From the NCBI GenBank assembly GCA_902167985.1, contig CABHNZ010000002.1, positions 186,001 through 250,000 of the forward strand: a DNA stretch of 64,000 nucleotides, written 5' to 3'. Origin of the DNA: Shinella sp. UYSO24 (GTDB taxonomy: Bacteria > Pseudomonadota > Alphaproteobacteria > Rhizobiales > Rhizobiaceae). Below, one piece after another: positions 8,376 to 18,587 of this stretch. The notes below the pieces were generated by a model. That model had not been told where the DNA came from, did no database searches, and saw only the letters and a list, made by a program, of their open reading frames with translations. Both the position numbers and the translations under genes were made by a program. The first letter of the stretch is position 1. The number at the start of each line of letters is the position of its first letter.

Positions 8376-9671
8376 ATGTCACGCAAGATGCATTTCGGCC
8401 TGTTCCTGCTCGGTACGGGAAGCCACGTCGCCGGGTGGCGGATGCCCGGCGCGATGAACAGCTTTCAGGACATCGACATGGTGCGCAAGATCGCCATGGA
8501 GGCGGAGAGGGGCCTTTTCGACCTGATCTTTATGGGCGACAATCTCTATGCCGATCCCGCTGCCCATCCCTCCTATACCGTCCGGCTGGAGCCTCTGACA
8601 TTACTCGCTGCCGTGGCCGGTGCCACGAAGCATATCGGGCTCGGGGCGACGGCTTCGACGACATACAGCGACCCGTTTACCGTCGCGCGCGCCTTTGCCT
8701 CGCTCGATCACCTGAGCGGCGGGCGTGCCGCCTGGAATGCCGTCACGACAGCGAACCCCGTCACAGCCGCCAATTTCACCAAAGCGCATCCCGATCATTC
8801 CAAGCGCTACGAGATTGCCGAGGAATTCGTCTCGGTCGTGCGGGGCCTCTGGGATTGCTGGGATGACGACGCGATCGTGGCCGATGCCGAGTCTGGCATC
8901 TATATCGACCCGGACAAGGTACGTCCGCTCAATCATGAGGGCCAGTATTTCAAGGTCAAGGGACCGCTCAATATCGGCCGCTCGCCGCAGGGCCATCCCA
9001 TCGTGCTCCAGGCAGGCGGCTCGGAGCCGGGGCAGGAATTGGCTGCGAAATCCGCAGACGTCGTCTTTTCCGTTACGCAGGATATCGACGACGCGCGGCG
9101 CTTCTACGCATCGCTCAAGGCAAGACTGCCCAAATATGGCCGTCGCGCCGACGAGCTTGTCGTCCTGCCGGGCATCATGCCGATCGTCGGTCGCACCGAA
9201 CGCGAAGCGCATGACAAGCTTGCAGCGCTGCAGGGTTTCGTCAGCGAGACCAATGCTCTGGCGCTGCTCAGCGATCGTTTCGGTATCGACATGAGCCATT
9301 ATGATCTCGATGGCCCGCTGCCAGACCTCAAACCATCGGACAACTACCATGCTTTCGCGCGGGTCATGTTGGAGAAGGCGAAGCGCGAAACTATGACCTT
9401 GCGCGACCTCTACAATCTCGTGGCCGCGGCGCGGGGGCATTGGGTTCTATGCGGTACGCCGGACTATATTGCAGACACGCTGCAAACATGGTTCGAGACC
9501 GGCGCCGCTGACGGTTTCAACGTCATGCCTTCGCATTTTCCAGATGGGTTTGCGGACTTTATCGATATGGTGGTGCCCATCCTGCAAAGGCGCGGGCTGT
9601 TCCGCACTGAATATGAGGAGGGGACCTTGAGGGACAGAATGGGATTGAGAAGGCCCGCCGCTAAAGGATAA
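8376..9671 (+). CDS. Flavin-dependent monooxygenase, NtaA/SnaA/DszA family (LLM class)
   Basis: About 431 residues. Begins MSRKMHFGLFLLGTGSH and contains AWNAVTTANP, the conserved NtaA/DszA stretch (W-N-x-V-T), plus the bacterial-luciferase fold. ATG 8376 fits a GGAAG ribosome site better than the TTG at 8370. The family uses reduced FMN and O2 on substrates such as nitrilotriacetate, EDTA, dibenzothiophene sulfone and, in relatives, pyrimidines (RutA). It closes the sigma-54 operon. No flavin reductase gene is visible nearby, so reduced FMN must come from elsewhere. Confidence 0.88.
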   Translation: MSRKMHFGLFLLGTGSHVAGWRMPGAMNSFQDIDMVRKIAMEAERGLFDLIFMGDNLYADPAAHPSYTVRLEPLTLLAAVAGATKHIGLGATASTTYSDPFTVARAFASLDHLSGGRAAWNAVTTANPVTAANFTKAHPDHSKRYEIAEEFVSVVRGLWDCWDDDAIVADAESGIYIDPDKVRPLNHEGQYFKVKGPLNIGRSPQGHPIVLQAGGSEPGQELAAKSADVVFSVTQDIDDARRFYASLKARLPKYGRRADELVVLPGIMPIVGRTEREAHDKLAALQGFVSETNALALLSDRFGIDMSHYDLDGPLPDLKPSDNYHAFARVMLEKAKRETMTLRDLYNLVAAARGHWVLCGTPDYIADTLQTWFETGAADGFNVMPSHFPDGFADFIDMVVPILQRRGLFRTEYEEGTLRDRMGLRRPAAKG

Positions 9672-10218
9672 CCTTGGGATGAGCTGCGGTTGTTGGGACG
9701 GATGGATGACGACAAAGGAGTAAGCGGCGTTGCATTGAGGCGGTCGCAGATCTCAATCAGATCTGTGCCGGCCGGAAAAAACGCGGCGACCTATCTGGGT
9801 GGCCTTTGCCGCACTCTCCACTTGGTGTTTTGACGGCTGGCGAGCAGCCGATCTGTCCGATCCCACCTATGTCGGCTGCCCGCGTGGCGCGGCCTAGGGG
9901 ATGATCGTGCATCGCACGAACATGGCCGCCCTCTATCCTCGCGGGGCAAGCGCGATCGAGAGCGTCGATGGCAAGTTCAGGATACTGGAACTGCCGGCCA
10001 ATCTGCACCGCCCTGCTGTAAGGCTGCATGCCCACCTAAAGTGCTCCACCAATCGCGCTATCTTCTGGCTGAGCGAGATCATCAGGCAGGCGCCGCCGCA
10101 TCTGGCACCGCTTCAGCCATAACAGCCGGATGATGCGATCGTTTGGCAGGGCGCTGCGCAGCCGCCCCATTCACATGGCCGCGCGGTCAATGCCGAGATG
10201 ATTGTCCAATCCTGCAGA
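9672..10218 (+). other. Non-coding or decayed gap between the monooxygenase and fghA
   Basis: About 550 bases with no convincing intact gene. All open frames are short and lack ribosome sites. One stretch (9901-10122, listed separately) resembles a LysR C-terminus. No terminator or repeat was seen. Confidence 0.5.
9901..10122 (+). pseudogene. Possible remnant of a LysR-type regulator C-terminus
   Basis: The frame contains DGKFRILELPANLHRPAVRL followed by ...RAIFWLSEIIRQ. This resembles the end of LysR effector domains (R-x-L-E-L-P ... W-L-R-E-I-I). There is no helix-turn-helix upstream in any frame, so at most a fragment remains. The match is from memory of the family and is weak. Confidence 0.3.
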
Positions 10219-11055
10219 TCATCCGAGGCGCTCGGCATGCCAACGGATATGGTCGGCCATGAAGGTGGAGATGAAAAGATAGGAGTGGTCGTAGCCGTCA
10301 CGCATGTTCAGCGTGAGGGGGATGCCCGCCTTCTCGCAGGCCTCCTGCAAAAGCTGAGGCCGCAGGCCGGTATCGAGGAAGGGGTCGGCGGTTCCCTGAT
10401 CGACGAGGAGCTCGCTGATACGATGACCGTCCTCGATCAGCATCACCGTGTCATATGCGCGCCATGCAGCCTGATCGGGACCGAGGTATTTTTCAAGAGC
10501 AGGCCGCGACCAGTCAGCGGTCGATGGCTGGCTGATCGGTGCGAAGGCGGATACCGAGGCAAAGGCCTCCGGCTTTTTCAGCGCGAGCGTGATGGCGCCA
10601 TGACCGCCCATCGAATGACCGCATATGCTCTGGCGGGAGAAGTCGAGCGCAAGGCCGCTCCCGGCAAGAACCTGCGGCAGTTCCTCCAGAATGTAGGTCT
10701 GCATATTGTAGTTTTCGGAAAACGGCTTTTGTGTCGCGTCGAGATAGAAGCCCGCTCCCTTGCCGAACTGCCAGTTATCAGGCTCGTCGGGAATGTTTTC
10801 ACCGCGAGGGCTGGTGTCGGGGCAGATGATGGCGATGCCGAGTTCGGCGGCGGCCTGGCGATACTCACCCTTATCCATGACATTCTGGTGCGTGCAGGTG
10901 AGGCCCGAGAGATACCACAGCATCGGCACTTTCGCGGTCTCCGCCTGCGGCGGCATGAAGACTGCGAAGGTCATGTCGCAACGGCAGGCCTCGGAATAGT
11001 GGGAAAAGACGTACTGGGAGCCGCCGAAGGATTTACTGATGGAAATCTGTTTCAT
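10219..11055 (-). CDS. fghA: S-formylglutathione hydrolase
   Basis: 278 residues, the normal size. Nucleophile elbow GHSMGGHGA puts the catalytic Ser at 148, with D in QGTADPF and H in YDHSYLFI. SGLTCTHQNV near residue 50 is characteristic of the esterase D group. It hydrolyses S-formylglutathione to formate and glutathione, the last step of glutathione-dependent formaldehyde oxidation. It is the last gene of the frmR-adhC-gfa-fghA operon. The ATG at 11055 is chosen because MKQISISKSFGG matches the usual family start; an upstream in-frame ATG at 11118 adds an unlikely Pro-rich leader. Confidence 0.95.
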   Translation of the reverse strand: MKQISISKSFGGSQYVFSHYSEACRCDMTFAVFMPPQAETAKVPMLWYLSGLTCTHQNVMDKGEYRQAAAELGIAIICPDTSPRGENIPDEPDNWQFGKGAGFYLDATQKPFSENYNMQTYILEELPQVLAGSGLALDFSRQSICGHSMGGHGAITLALKKPEAFASVSAFAPISQPSTADWSRPALEKYLGPDQAAWRAYDTVMLIEDGHRISELLVDQGTADPFLDTGLRPQLLQEACEKAGIPLTLNMRDGYDHSYLFISTFMADHIRWHAERLG

Positions 11056-11133
11056 GATACACCGATAGAGAGGCAGGAGCGGGGTAGGCGGGAAATATGG
11101 GCCGCCGAGACGGCCCATATAGTCGAAAGCGCG

Positions 11134-11702
11134 TCAGCTGGCGAGCACGCCGTTCTTCCTCGCGGTCCAGGTGGCCAGAAAGTCCATCAGCGCCGGCGAC
11201 AGGCAGTCGTAAGGCGCAAGCCCGATATCCGTGAGTTCGGCGCGGATGCCATCCATCTCGGACGGATCGACGCCGCTTTCGATGACGGACGAGACGAAGG
11301 CGGCAAAGCCCGGAGCAGGCCAGCCGCCGGTCTCGAACAGTTCCGGGTGAATGAAGGACAGGCCCTTGAAGGCGTGGTCCCGTTCGACCGGACCATGCAT
11401 ATGGGTGCCGCATTCACGGCAGGCATGGCGCTGGATGAGCGCCGACGGATCGACGATGGAAAGCTTGTCACCGTTCTCGAGGACGGTGACGTTTTCGCTC
11501 GGCGCGACCGCGACGACCGAGAAGGCAGCACCTTCCGGCTTCCAGCATTGGTACAGCCGCAGGCGTGATTATGGGCAATGCCGCCGGCGATCTTCACCTT
11601 GACCGGTTTGTGCTTACACCTGCAGGTGAGAACGCCGCCGGAAAAGGCGTCGCTTGCCTCCGGCAGGCCGTTCTGGAGGAGCGGATGAAGAAGTCTTGTC
11701 AT
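11134..11702 (-). CDS. gfa: S-(hydroxymethyl)glutathione synthase (glutathione-dependent formaldehyde-activating enzyme), one frameshift
   Basis: The N-terminal frame holds the zinc cysteines of the Gfa/CENP-V fold ([19 protein letters not shown]). The rest, in another frame, holds [20 protein letters not shown] and the C-terminal helix ending [11 protein letters not shown]. The break is near 11555. AAGGAGAT precedes the ATG at 11702. The enzyme speeds condensation of formaldehyde with glutathione to feed AdhC. About 190 residues, the expected length. Confidence 0.92.
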
Positions 11703-11793
11703 GGCTATCTCCTTGTTCAGGTCGAGATCAGGCGTTCGCGGCGGCTTTTGCACCTTAAGCCACGGACGCCTTTTTCATTGCCTCTTCGGGCGA

Positions 11794-12903
<1,110 letters not shown>

Positions 12904-12934
12904 GAGGCGATCTCCTTCTTCTGCGGGAGCGAGC

Positions 12935-13243
12935 CTATTTCAGATAGGCTCGCAGGATTTTCATAATATCTTCCATCTGGTCGTCTTCGGCCGATGGCAT
13001 TTGCTGTGGTTGGCCCGATCCCCTGGGTCCGGTGGGTCCCGTAGATCCCATGGTTTCGCGCAGGTGGATTTCCAGCACTTCGGCCATCAACCCTCCTGCC
13101 GCGCCTCGCATGGCGGCGATCTGCTGGAGAAGCAGACGGCACTCGGTCCCGGCTTCGACGGCCCGTTCGAGAGCCTCGACCTGCCCCTTGATCCGTCTGA
13201 GACGTGTCGTGGCCTTCTTCTTGTCTTCGATCGAATGCGGCAT
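12935..13243 (-). CDS. frmR: Formaldehyde-responsive repressor FrmR (CsoR/RcnR family)
   Basis: 102 residues aligning with E. coli FrmR. Pro2 and Cys35 are present, the pair that formaldehyde crosslinks to release DNA, and His60 is also present. The C-terminus MKILRAYLK matches the family end. Between the second and third helices there is a Gly/Pro-rich linker ([12 protein letters not shown]) not found in E. coli FrmR. It is the first gene of the operon and lies directly downstream of two matching operator-like sites, so autoregulation is likely. Confidence 0.92.
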   Translation of the reverse strand: MPHSIEDKKKATTRLRRIKGQVEALERAVEAGTECRLLLQQIAAMRGAAGGLMAEVLEIHLRETMGSTGPTGPRGSGQPQQMPSAEDDQMEDIMKILRAYLK

Positions 13244-13268
13244 CGATGCTCTCCTTTCGGCTTCTCAC

Positions 13269-13306
13269 ATACTGGGTGGAGTATGTCAATATACTGGTGG
13301 GGGTAT
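13269..13306 (-). promoter_or_regulatory. Tandem FrmR operator candidates
   Basis: ATACTGGGTGGAGTAT (13269-13284) and ATACTGGTGGGGGTAT (13291-13306) share 13 of 16 bases and begin 22 bases apart, about two helical turns. Each has ATAC/GTAT ends flanking a G-rich core, the layout of CsoR/FrmR-type operators. They lie 26-63 bases upstream of the frmR start codon. Confidence 0.75.
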
Positions 13307-13575
13307 GCTTGCAGAGATTGTTGTAGCTGAAATCCGGCGCTTAATGAAGCGCCAAGCTGGCTCTGACGCCGCGCAGGTGCAAGGCCCTGATGAGAGCAAG
13401 TAGACCAGTGGCCGAAGGCGACCGCATCGCTTCACTCCGGGGGTGAAACCTGCTGACGGGCGTCAAAGGGTGCTGGTCGGCCTGCGCGCTTGGCCGTACC
13501 GCCGGCCAAACTTGATGTTTGTTTGTATCGGAATTTCTGATATGGATGCCTAATTATGATATGCAGGCTCGCTCC

Positions 13576-14505
13576 ATGAATCAGAAATTCCTCGTTATCG
13601 ATCCCGAGAAGGATCTGGCTGCTATCAAGGGCGTTTCATCCCTGCCGCGCATCAAGCTGCTGAAGGAACTGTCGAAACGGCCCGGCATCAACATCAATGA
13701 TCTCGCGCAGGCCGCCAATATTCCGCAATCTTCGGTCTCCACACACCTGCAAGTGCTCGAAAAGGCGGGGCTGGTGCGCATCGAAGTGCAGAAAGCGCGC
13801 AAGGGAAACCAGAAGATCTGTTTTGCCATCTACGAGGAGCTGATCGTCAGCTTCCAGCCGAAGACGCAGGAGCCGGCATCCGATCTGATCGAGGTGTCGA
13901 TGCCGCTTGGACTTTATACGAACAACGCGGTCACGGCCCCTTGCGGCATCTGCTCGACGGAAGGCATTATCGGCCTTCTCGACGTTCCGGAAACCTTCAT
14001 TGATCCGGACCGCATGAAGACGAGCCTCCTCTGGTTTACGAGCGGCTTTGTCGAATACCAGTTTCCCAACAATGCGAAGCTGCGCGGCGATATGATAGAC
14101 GCCGTTGAAATCATTATGGAAGTCAGCTCGGAAGTGCCGGGGACGCTTTCCAACTGGCCATCCGATATCGTGCTGTCCATCAACGGACACGAGATCGGCG
14201 TATGGACGTCGCCGGGTGATTTCGGCGATCGCCGCGGCACCTATACGCCCGGCTGGTGGAAGCTGAAGGGCTCGCAATACGGCATGCTCAAGACGTGGTC
14301 GGTGACGGAGACCGGGACCTATGTGGACGGGCTGAAGATTTCCGATGTGGCGATCTCCGATCTGGCGCTGGATGATCACCGCTCCATACGTTTGCGCATC
14401 GAGGTCAAGGCCGAAGGCAGGCATCCCGGTGGGCTGAATATCTTCGGCAGGGGGTTTGGAAATTACGACCAGGATCTGCTGCTGCGCCTGAAGACAAGGC
14501 GATGA
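13576..14505 (+). CDS. ArsR-like winged-helix transcriptional regulator with a large C-terminal domain
   Basis: About 309 residues from ATG 13576; in-frame starts exist at 13519 (TTG), 13546 and 13561. Residues 15-80 form a winged helix (LPRIKLLKELSKRPGINI, DLAQAANIPQSSVSTHLQVL). The remaining 220 residues (GICSTEGIIGLLD, GWWKLKGSQYGMLKTWSV) form an effector domain seen in rhizobial regulators next to glycosidase and sugar-ABC genes. It is followed in the same direction by the GH51 gene and is its likely regulator. The 13311-13575 gap upstream holds only a 32-codon open frame at 13305 with no ribosome site. Confidence 0.8.
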   Translation: MNQKFLVIDPEKDLAAIKGVSSLPRIKLLKELSKRPGININDLAQAANIPQSSVSTHLQVLEKAGLVRIEVQKARKGNQKICFAIYEELIVSFQPKTQEPASDLIEVSMPLGLYTNNAVTAPCGICSTEGIIGLLDVPETFIDPDRMKTSLLWFTSGFVEYQFPNNAKLRGDMIDAVEIIMEVSSEVPGTLSNWPSDIVLSINGHEIGVWTSPGDFGDRRGTYTPGWWKLKGSQYGMLKTWSVTETGTYVDGLKISDVAISDLALDDHRSIRLRIEVKAEGRHPGGLNIFGRGFGNYDQDLLLRLKTRR

Positions 14506-14602
14506 GCTAAATTATTGCTGCGCGATCCGCCTGTTTTTGCTGCGGCGCGTCACAAGTTACCCATTGACATCGCGGGCCATTCTTCATGAGTATATCAAAA
14601 AT

Positions 14603-14616
14603 ACGATCTATATCGT
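14603..14616 (+). promoter_or_regulatory. Inverted repeat upstream of the arabinofuranosidase gene
   Basis: ACGAT-CTAT-ATCGT is a 5-base inverted repeat with a 4-base centre, 30 bases before the ATG at 14646. A TTGACA at 14564-14569 could be a -35 element, but no well-spaced -10 is clear. The repeat is a candidate site for the preceding winged-helix regulator. Confidence 0.4.
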
Positions 14617-14645
14617 TTATATGATTGCTTCTGGGAGGAGTGAAC

Positions 14646-16157
14646 ATGAAGGCACGCGTCGCCGTCCATCGGGATTTCAAGATCAGCACCATCGACGAAC
14701 GGCTGTATTCGGCCTTTATCGAGCATATGGGACGCGCCATCTATGGCGGCATTTATGAACCCGGCCATCCCGAGGCGGATGCGAACGGATTTCGCAAGGA
14801 CGTGCTCAAATTTGTGCAGGATCTGAAAATCCCGGCGATCCGCTATCCGGGCGGCAATTTCGTTTCCGCCTATCGCTGGGAAGACGGTATCGGCCCGCGT
14901 GATCAGCGTCCTGTCCGGCTCGATCTCGCATGGCGCTCCAAAGAGACGAACCAGATCGGCATCAACGAGTTTGCCGACTGGTCCCGGATGGCGGGTATCG
15001 ACATGATGCTCGCGGTCAATCTCGGGTCGAGAGGCCTCGAAGAGGCCCGCAACTTCCTCGAATACGTCAATTTTCCCGGCGGCACGACATGGAGCGATCT
15101 GCGCCGCTCGCATGTCGATAATGATGGCTACGGCGTCAAGATGTGGTGCCTTGGCAACGAGATGGACGGTCCCTGGCAGATCGGCCACAAGGTCGCCACC
15201 GAATACGGGCGTCTTGCGAATGAGACGGCCAAGGCCTTCAAGGGCTTCGACAGCTCGATCGAGGCGATCGTTTGCGGCAGTTCCAACGATGGCATGGCGA
15301 CCTATCCCGAATGGGAGAGGGAGGTGCTGGAAGAGTGCTACGAGAATGTCGACTACATCTCGCTGCACAAATATTTCGGCAACAAGAGCAAGGACACGCT
15401 CAACTATTTCGGCAAGATCGAGGAAACCGGGCGTTACATCCAGACGATCGCCGGAGCGATCGATTACGTGAAGGCCAAGAAGCGCGCCAAGAACGACGTT
15501 CATATCTGCTTCGACGAATGGAATGTCTGGTACCATATCCGCGACGAAGACAGCCATCGCTGGCGCACCTGGGATTGGCCGGAAGCACCGGCACTGCTGG
15601 AGGAAACCTACAATTTCGAAGACGCGCTTTTCGTCGCCGGTCTGCTCAACGAATTCATCCGCCGCTCCGACCGCGTGCGCATCGCCTGCATCGCCCAGCT
15701 CGTCAACGTGATTGCGCCGATCAGGGCGGAAAAGAACGGCCCGGCCTGGCGCCAGACGATCTATCACCCTTACCGTTTCGCCTCGATCTACGGCCGTGGC
15801 GATGCGCTGAACGTCGCCGTCGATGCGCCAACCTATGACTGCTTGGTTGCAGATGACGTCTCCTATCTCGACGTTGCCGCCGTGCATAATCGCGAGGAGG
15901 GCCTGCTGACGCTGTTCATCGTCAATCGTCACCTGACGGAGGCAGCCGATCTCGACATCGGCGTGACCGGCTTTGCCGACCTGAGGCTCGTCGAGCATCA
16001 TGCGATGCAGGATTACGGCCTCAACGACACGAACGGCCCGAACACGCCGGATCATGTCGTACCGAAGGCGGGTTCCGGCGTCGGCGTCGAGGATGGCAAG
16101 GTCAAGGGATCGCTGAAGGCGCTTTCCTACCATGTCCTTCGCCTCAAGGTCGGTTGA
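14646..16157 (+). CDS. abfA: GH51 alpha-L-arabinofuranosidase
   Basis: 503 residues, uninterrupted. MWCLGNEMDGPW places the acid/base Glu at 172, and CFDEWNVWY places the nucleophile Glu at 291, matching the spacing in characterised GH51 enzymes. RYPGGNFVSAYRWEDGIG is the conserved N-terminal barrel motif. There is no signal peptide, so it acts in the cytoplasm on imported arabino-oligosaccharides. GGGAGGAG precedes ATG 14646. The stop is 9 bases before the transporter ATPase start. Confidence 0.95.
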   Translation: MKARVAVHRDFKISTIDERLYSAFIEHMGRAIYGGIYEPGHPEADANGFRKDVLKFVQDLKIPAIRYPGGNFVSAYRWEDGIGPRDQRPVRLDLAWRSKETNQIGINEFADWSRMAGIDMMLAVNLGSRGLEEARNFLEYVNFPGGTTWSDLRRSHVDNDGYGVKMWCLGNEMDGPWQIGHKVATEYGRLANETAKAFKGFDSSIEAIVCGSSNDGMATYPEWEREVLEECYENVDYISLHKYFGNKSKDTLNYFGKIEETGRYIQTIAGAIDYVKAKKRAKNDVHICFDEWNVWYHIRDEDSHRWRTWDWPEAPALLEETYNFEDALFVAGLLNEFIRRSDRVRIACIAQLVNVIAPIRAEKNGPAWRQTIYHPYRFASIYGRGDALNVAVDAPTYDCLVADDVSYLDVAAVHNREEGLLTLFIVNRHLTEAADLDIGVTGFADLRLVEHHAMQDYGLNDTNGPNTPDHVVPKAGSGVGVEDGKVKGSLKALSYHVLRLKVG

Positions 16158-16166
16158 GGCGGCACG

Positions 16167-17236
16167 ATGGGTATCACGATACGCAATGTCAGCAAGAGTT
16201 TCGGCGCGTCGGCGTTATCCATGACGTGAGCATGGATATCCCGACCGGGGCTTTCGCGGTGTTCGTCGGCCCATCGGGCTGCGGAAAGTCGACGCTTTTG
16301 CGCATGATCGCAGGACTGGAGGAAACCAGCGCCGGAACGATCTCGATCGAGGGGCGTGACGTCACGCAGATCGAGCCCGCCCAGCGCGAGGTTGCGATGG
16401 TCTTCCAGTCCTATGCACTCTATCCGCATCTGACGGTCTACGAGAACATGGCCTTCTCGCTGAAGCTCAAGAAAACGCCGAAGGCCAGGATAGACGAGAT
16501 GGTGCATGAGGCGGCGCGGATCCTGCATCTTGAGGAACAGTTGAAGAAGCGTCCCTCGGAGCTTTCCGGCGGCCAGCGGCAGCGCGTCGCGATCGGCCGC
16601 GCGATCGTGCGCCAGCCGAAGGTCTTCCTGTTCGATGAGCCGCTCTCCAACCTTGATGCGGAATTGCGCGTCCAGATGCGGCTTGAACTCGCCAAGCTGC
16701 ACAAGCAGATCGGCGCGACGATGATCTACGTCACCCACGACCAGGTGGAGGCGATGACGCTTGCCGACCGCATCTTCGTGCTGAAACGCGGCAAGCTGCA
16801 GCAGGCGGGGCGCCCGCTTGCGCTCTATGACGATCCCGACAACCAGTTTGTCGGCGGTTTCATCGGCTCGCCCGCGATGAATTTCCTCGATGGCCGTGTG
16901 GCTGGCCGCGACGGTGACATGCTGCGTATCACGCTGGATGGCCTCGGCACCGAACTTGGGGCGAGGGTGACGAGCGATGTCGCCGCCGGAACTGCCGTCA
17001 AGGTGGGCCTGAGGCCGGAACATCTGAACCCGACGGAGGGCGGTTTTCAGGCGGTGGTCGAGATGGAAGAGGATCTCGGGGGCCTGTCCTATCTGCATGC
17101 CCGGCTGCCGACCGGCAAGGAAATCGTCGTTGAAATGCGCGGGCGGCGCGACAGCCTGGACGGAAGATCCGTCACGCTTTCCGCGGATGCGCAGGACGTT
17201 CTTGTCTTCGCAGAGGACGGAGGCAGGCTGCGCTGA
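16167..17236 (+). CDS. Sugar ABC transporter ATP-binding protein (MalK/UgpC type), one frameshift
   Basis: Starts MGITIRNVSKSFGA at 16167, then shifts frame near 16205 to VIHDVSMDIPTG. Walker A GPSGCGKST, Q-loop VFQSYALYPH, signature LSGGQRQR, Walker B FLFDEPLSNLD and switch VTHDQVEAMT follow. The C-terminal TOBE-type domain includes VGLRPEHL. This CUT1-type ATPase serves the binding protein and permeases at 17308-20354. Confidence 0.93.
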
Positions 17237-17263
17237 AAAGGATGACATGCATGGACTGAAACC

Positions 17264-17286
17264 GCCGTCATCGGGAGAATGACGGC
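17264..17286 (+). other. Intercistronic hairpin before the binding-protein gene
   Basis: GCCGTCAT and ATGACGGC form an 8-base stem with loop CGGGAGA, 22 bases before the next ATG. It lacks a following T-run, so it is more likely an mRNA processing or stability element than a terminator. Confidence 0.5.
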
Positions 17287-17307
17287 CTGATCTTTGGAGG
17301 AAATCAG

Positions 17308-18576
17308 ATGCGTTACAGACGACTTCTTGCAGCCGGCGCCATGGCGCTGATGGCCATGCCCGCTCTTGGCCAGGAAAACATCACCTGGTGGGACTTCCTG
17401 AGTGGCGGCGACGGGGTGAGGATGAAGGCCCTGATCAACCGCTTCAATGCGGAACATCCGGACATCAAGATCACCGGCACGACCCTGGAATGGGGCATTC
17501 CCTATTATACCAAGGTGAGGACGGCGGTCGCGGTCAAGCAGGGCCCGGATATCATGACCTATCACCTGTCCCGTATGCCGCTCGGGCTCGAGGAAGGCAC
17601 GCTCGACGAGATCACCGATGAGGACCTGAAGAATGCCGGCGTTGCGAAGAGCGATTTCTTCGAGGCGGCGGCTGGTGCCGCGACCGGCGATGATGGCAAG
17701 CTCTATGCGGTGCCCTTCGATATCCACTCGATCGTGCTCTACTATAACAAGAAATATCTCGAAGGTTCGCGGTTCCTCGATGCGGGCGGCAAGCTGACGG
17801 GCATTCAAAGCCTCAAGGATTTCGAGGAGGCGCTGGCGATCGCGAAGGAGAAGGGGGCCGAAGCGCCCGTTACCTACGCCACCGGCGATGACGGCGGCAC
17901 CTATCGCGTCTTTTATACGCTGCTGCGCCAGCAGGGCGGCGAATTGATCAAGGGCAAGGAAGTCCTGCCCGGCGAAAGTCTTGAAAAAGCGGCCAAGGCG
18001 ATCGAGGTGATGACCAAATGGGGGACCAATGGCTGGCAGCCGGAACAGGCCGCCTATGAGGCATCCGTGGCGCTTTTCACGTCTGGAAAATCCGCCTTCA
18101 TGCTGAATGGCGTTTGGGAGGTGCCGACCATGGTGGACCTTGCCAAGAAGGGCACGCTCGGTTTCGAATGGGGTGCTGTCCAGGTGCCGAACCTGCTCGG
18201 CACCGAGACAACCTGGGCGGATTCACACGCTTTCGCCATTCCCAGGAATACCGGCATGTCGCCGGAGAAGCGCAAGGCGGTGATGACCGTCATCGGCTGG
18301 ATGGAGAAGAACGCCATTGCCTGGGCGGATGCCGGCCATATCCCGGCCTACAAGCCGGTGGCCGAGAGTGATGCCTTCAAGAAGATGCAGCCGAACGCGA
18401 CCTATTCCTCGCTCGCCGGCAGCGCCTCCTATGATCCGCGTTCACCGATCGCCGGCGTGGCTTCGCCTGCCTATGACGCGGCGCAGAACGTCATCTCGCC
18501 GGCGATCAACGGCTATGCCGAGCCGATGGCCGCGGCCGAGCAGGTGAAATCCGACCTTGAAGGCGCCTTGAAATAA
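17308..18576 (+). CDS. Extracellular solute-binding protein family 1 (sugar ABC transporter)
   Basis: 422 residues with leader MRYRRLLAAGAMALMAMPALGQ and predicted cleavage after LGQ or ALG. The mature protein (NITWWDFLSGGDGVRMKALI, later TWADSHAFAIPRNTG) is a CUT1-family binding protein. GGAGG precedes the start. Its place after an intracellular arabinofuranosidase suggests arabinose-containing oligosaccharides as ligand. Confidence 0.93.
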   Translation: MRYRRLLAAGAMALMAMPALGQENITWWDFLSGGDGVRMKALINRFNAEHPDIKITGTTLEWGIPYYTKVRTAVAVKQGPDIMTYHLSRMPLGLEEGTLDEITDEDLKNAGVAKSDFFEAAAGAATGDDGKLYAVPFDIHSIVLYYNKKYLEGSRFLDAGGKLTGIQSLKDFEEALAIAKEKGAEAPVTYATGDDGGTYRVFYTLLRQQGGELIKGKEVLPGESLEKAAKAIEVMTKWGTNGWQPEQAAYEASVALFTSGKSAFMLNGVWEVPTMVDLAKKGTLGFEWGAVQVPNLLGTETTWADSHAFAIPRNTGMSPEKRKAVMTVIGWMEKNAIAWADAGHIPAYKPVAESDAFKKMQPNATYSSLAGSASYDPRSPIAGVASPAYDAAQNVISPAINGYAEPMAAAEQVKSDLEGALK

Positions 18577-18587
18577 TACGGGATCGC

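Noticed and set aside
10198..11568. 456-codon plus-strand open frame across fghA and gfa
   Set aside because: It is antisense to two well-recognised enzymes and has no family features.
13305..13403. Small 32-codon open frame (MLAEIVVAEIRRLMKR...)
   Set aside because: It starts inside the FrmR operator, lacks a ribosome site and matches no family I know.
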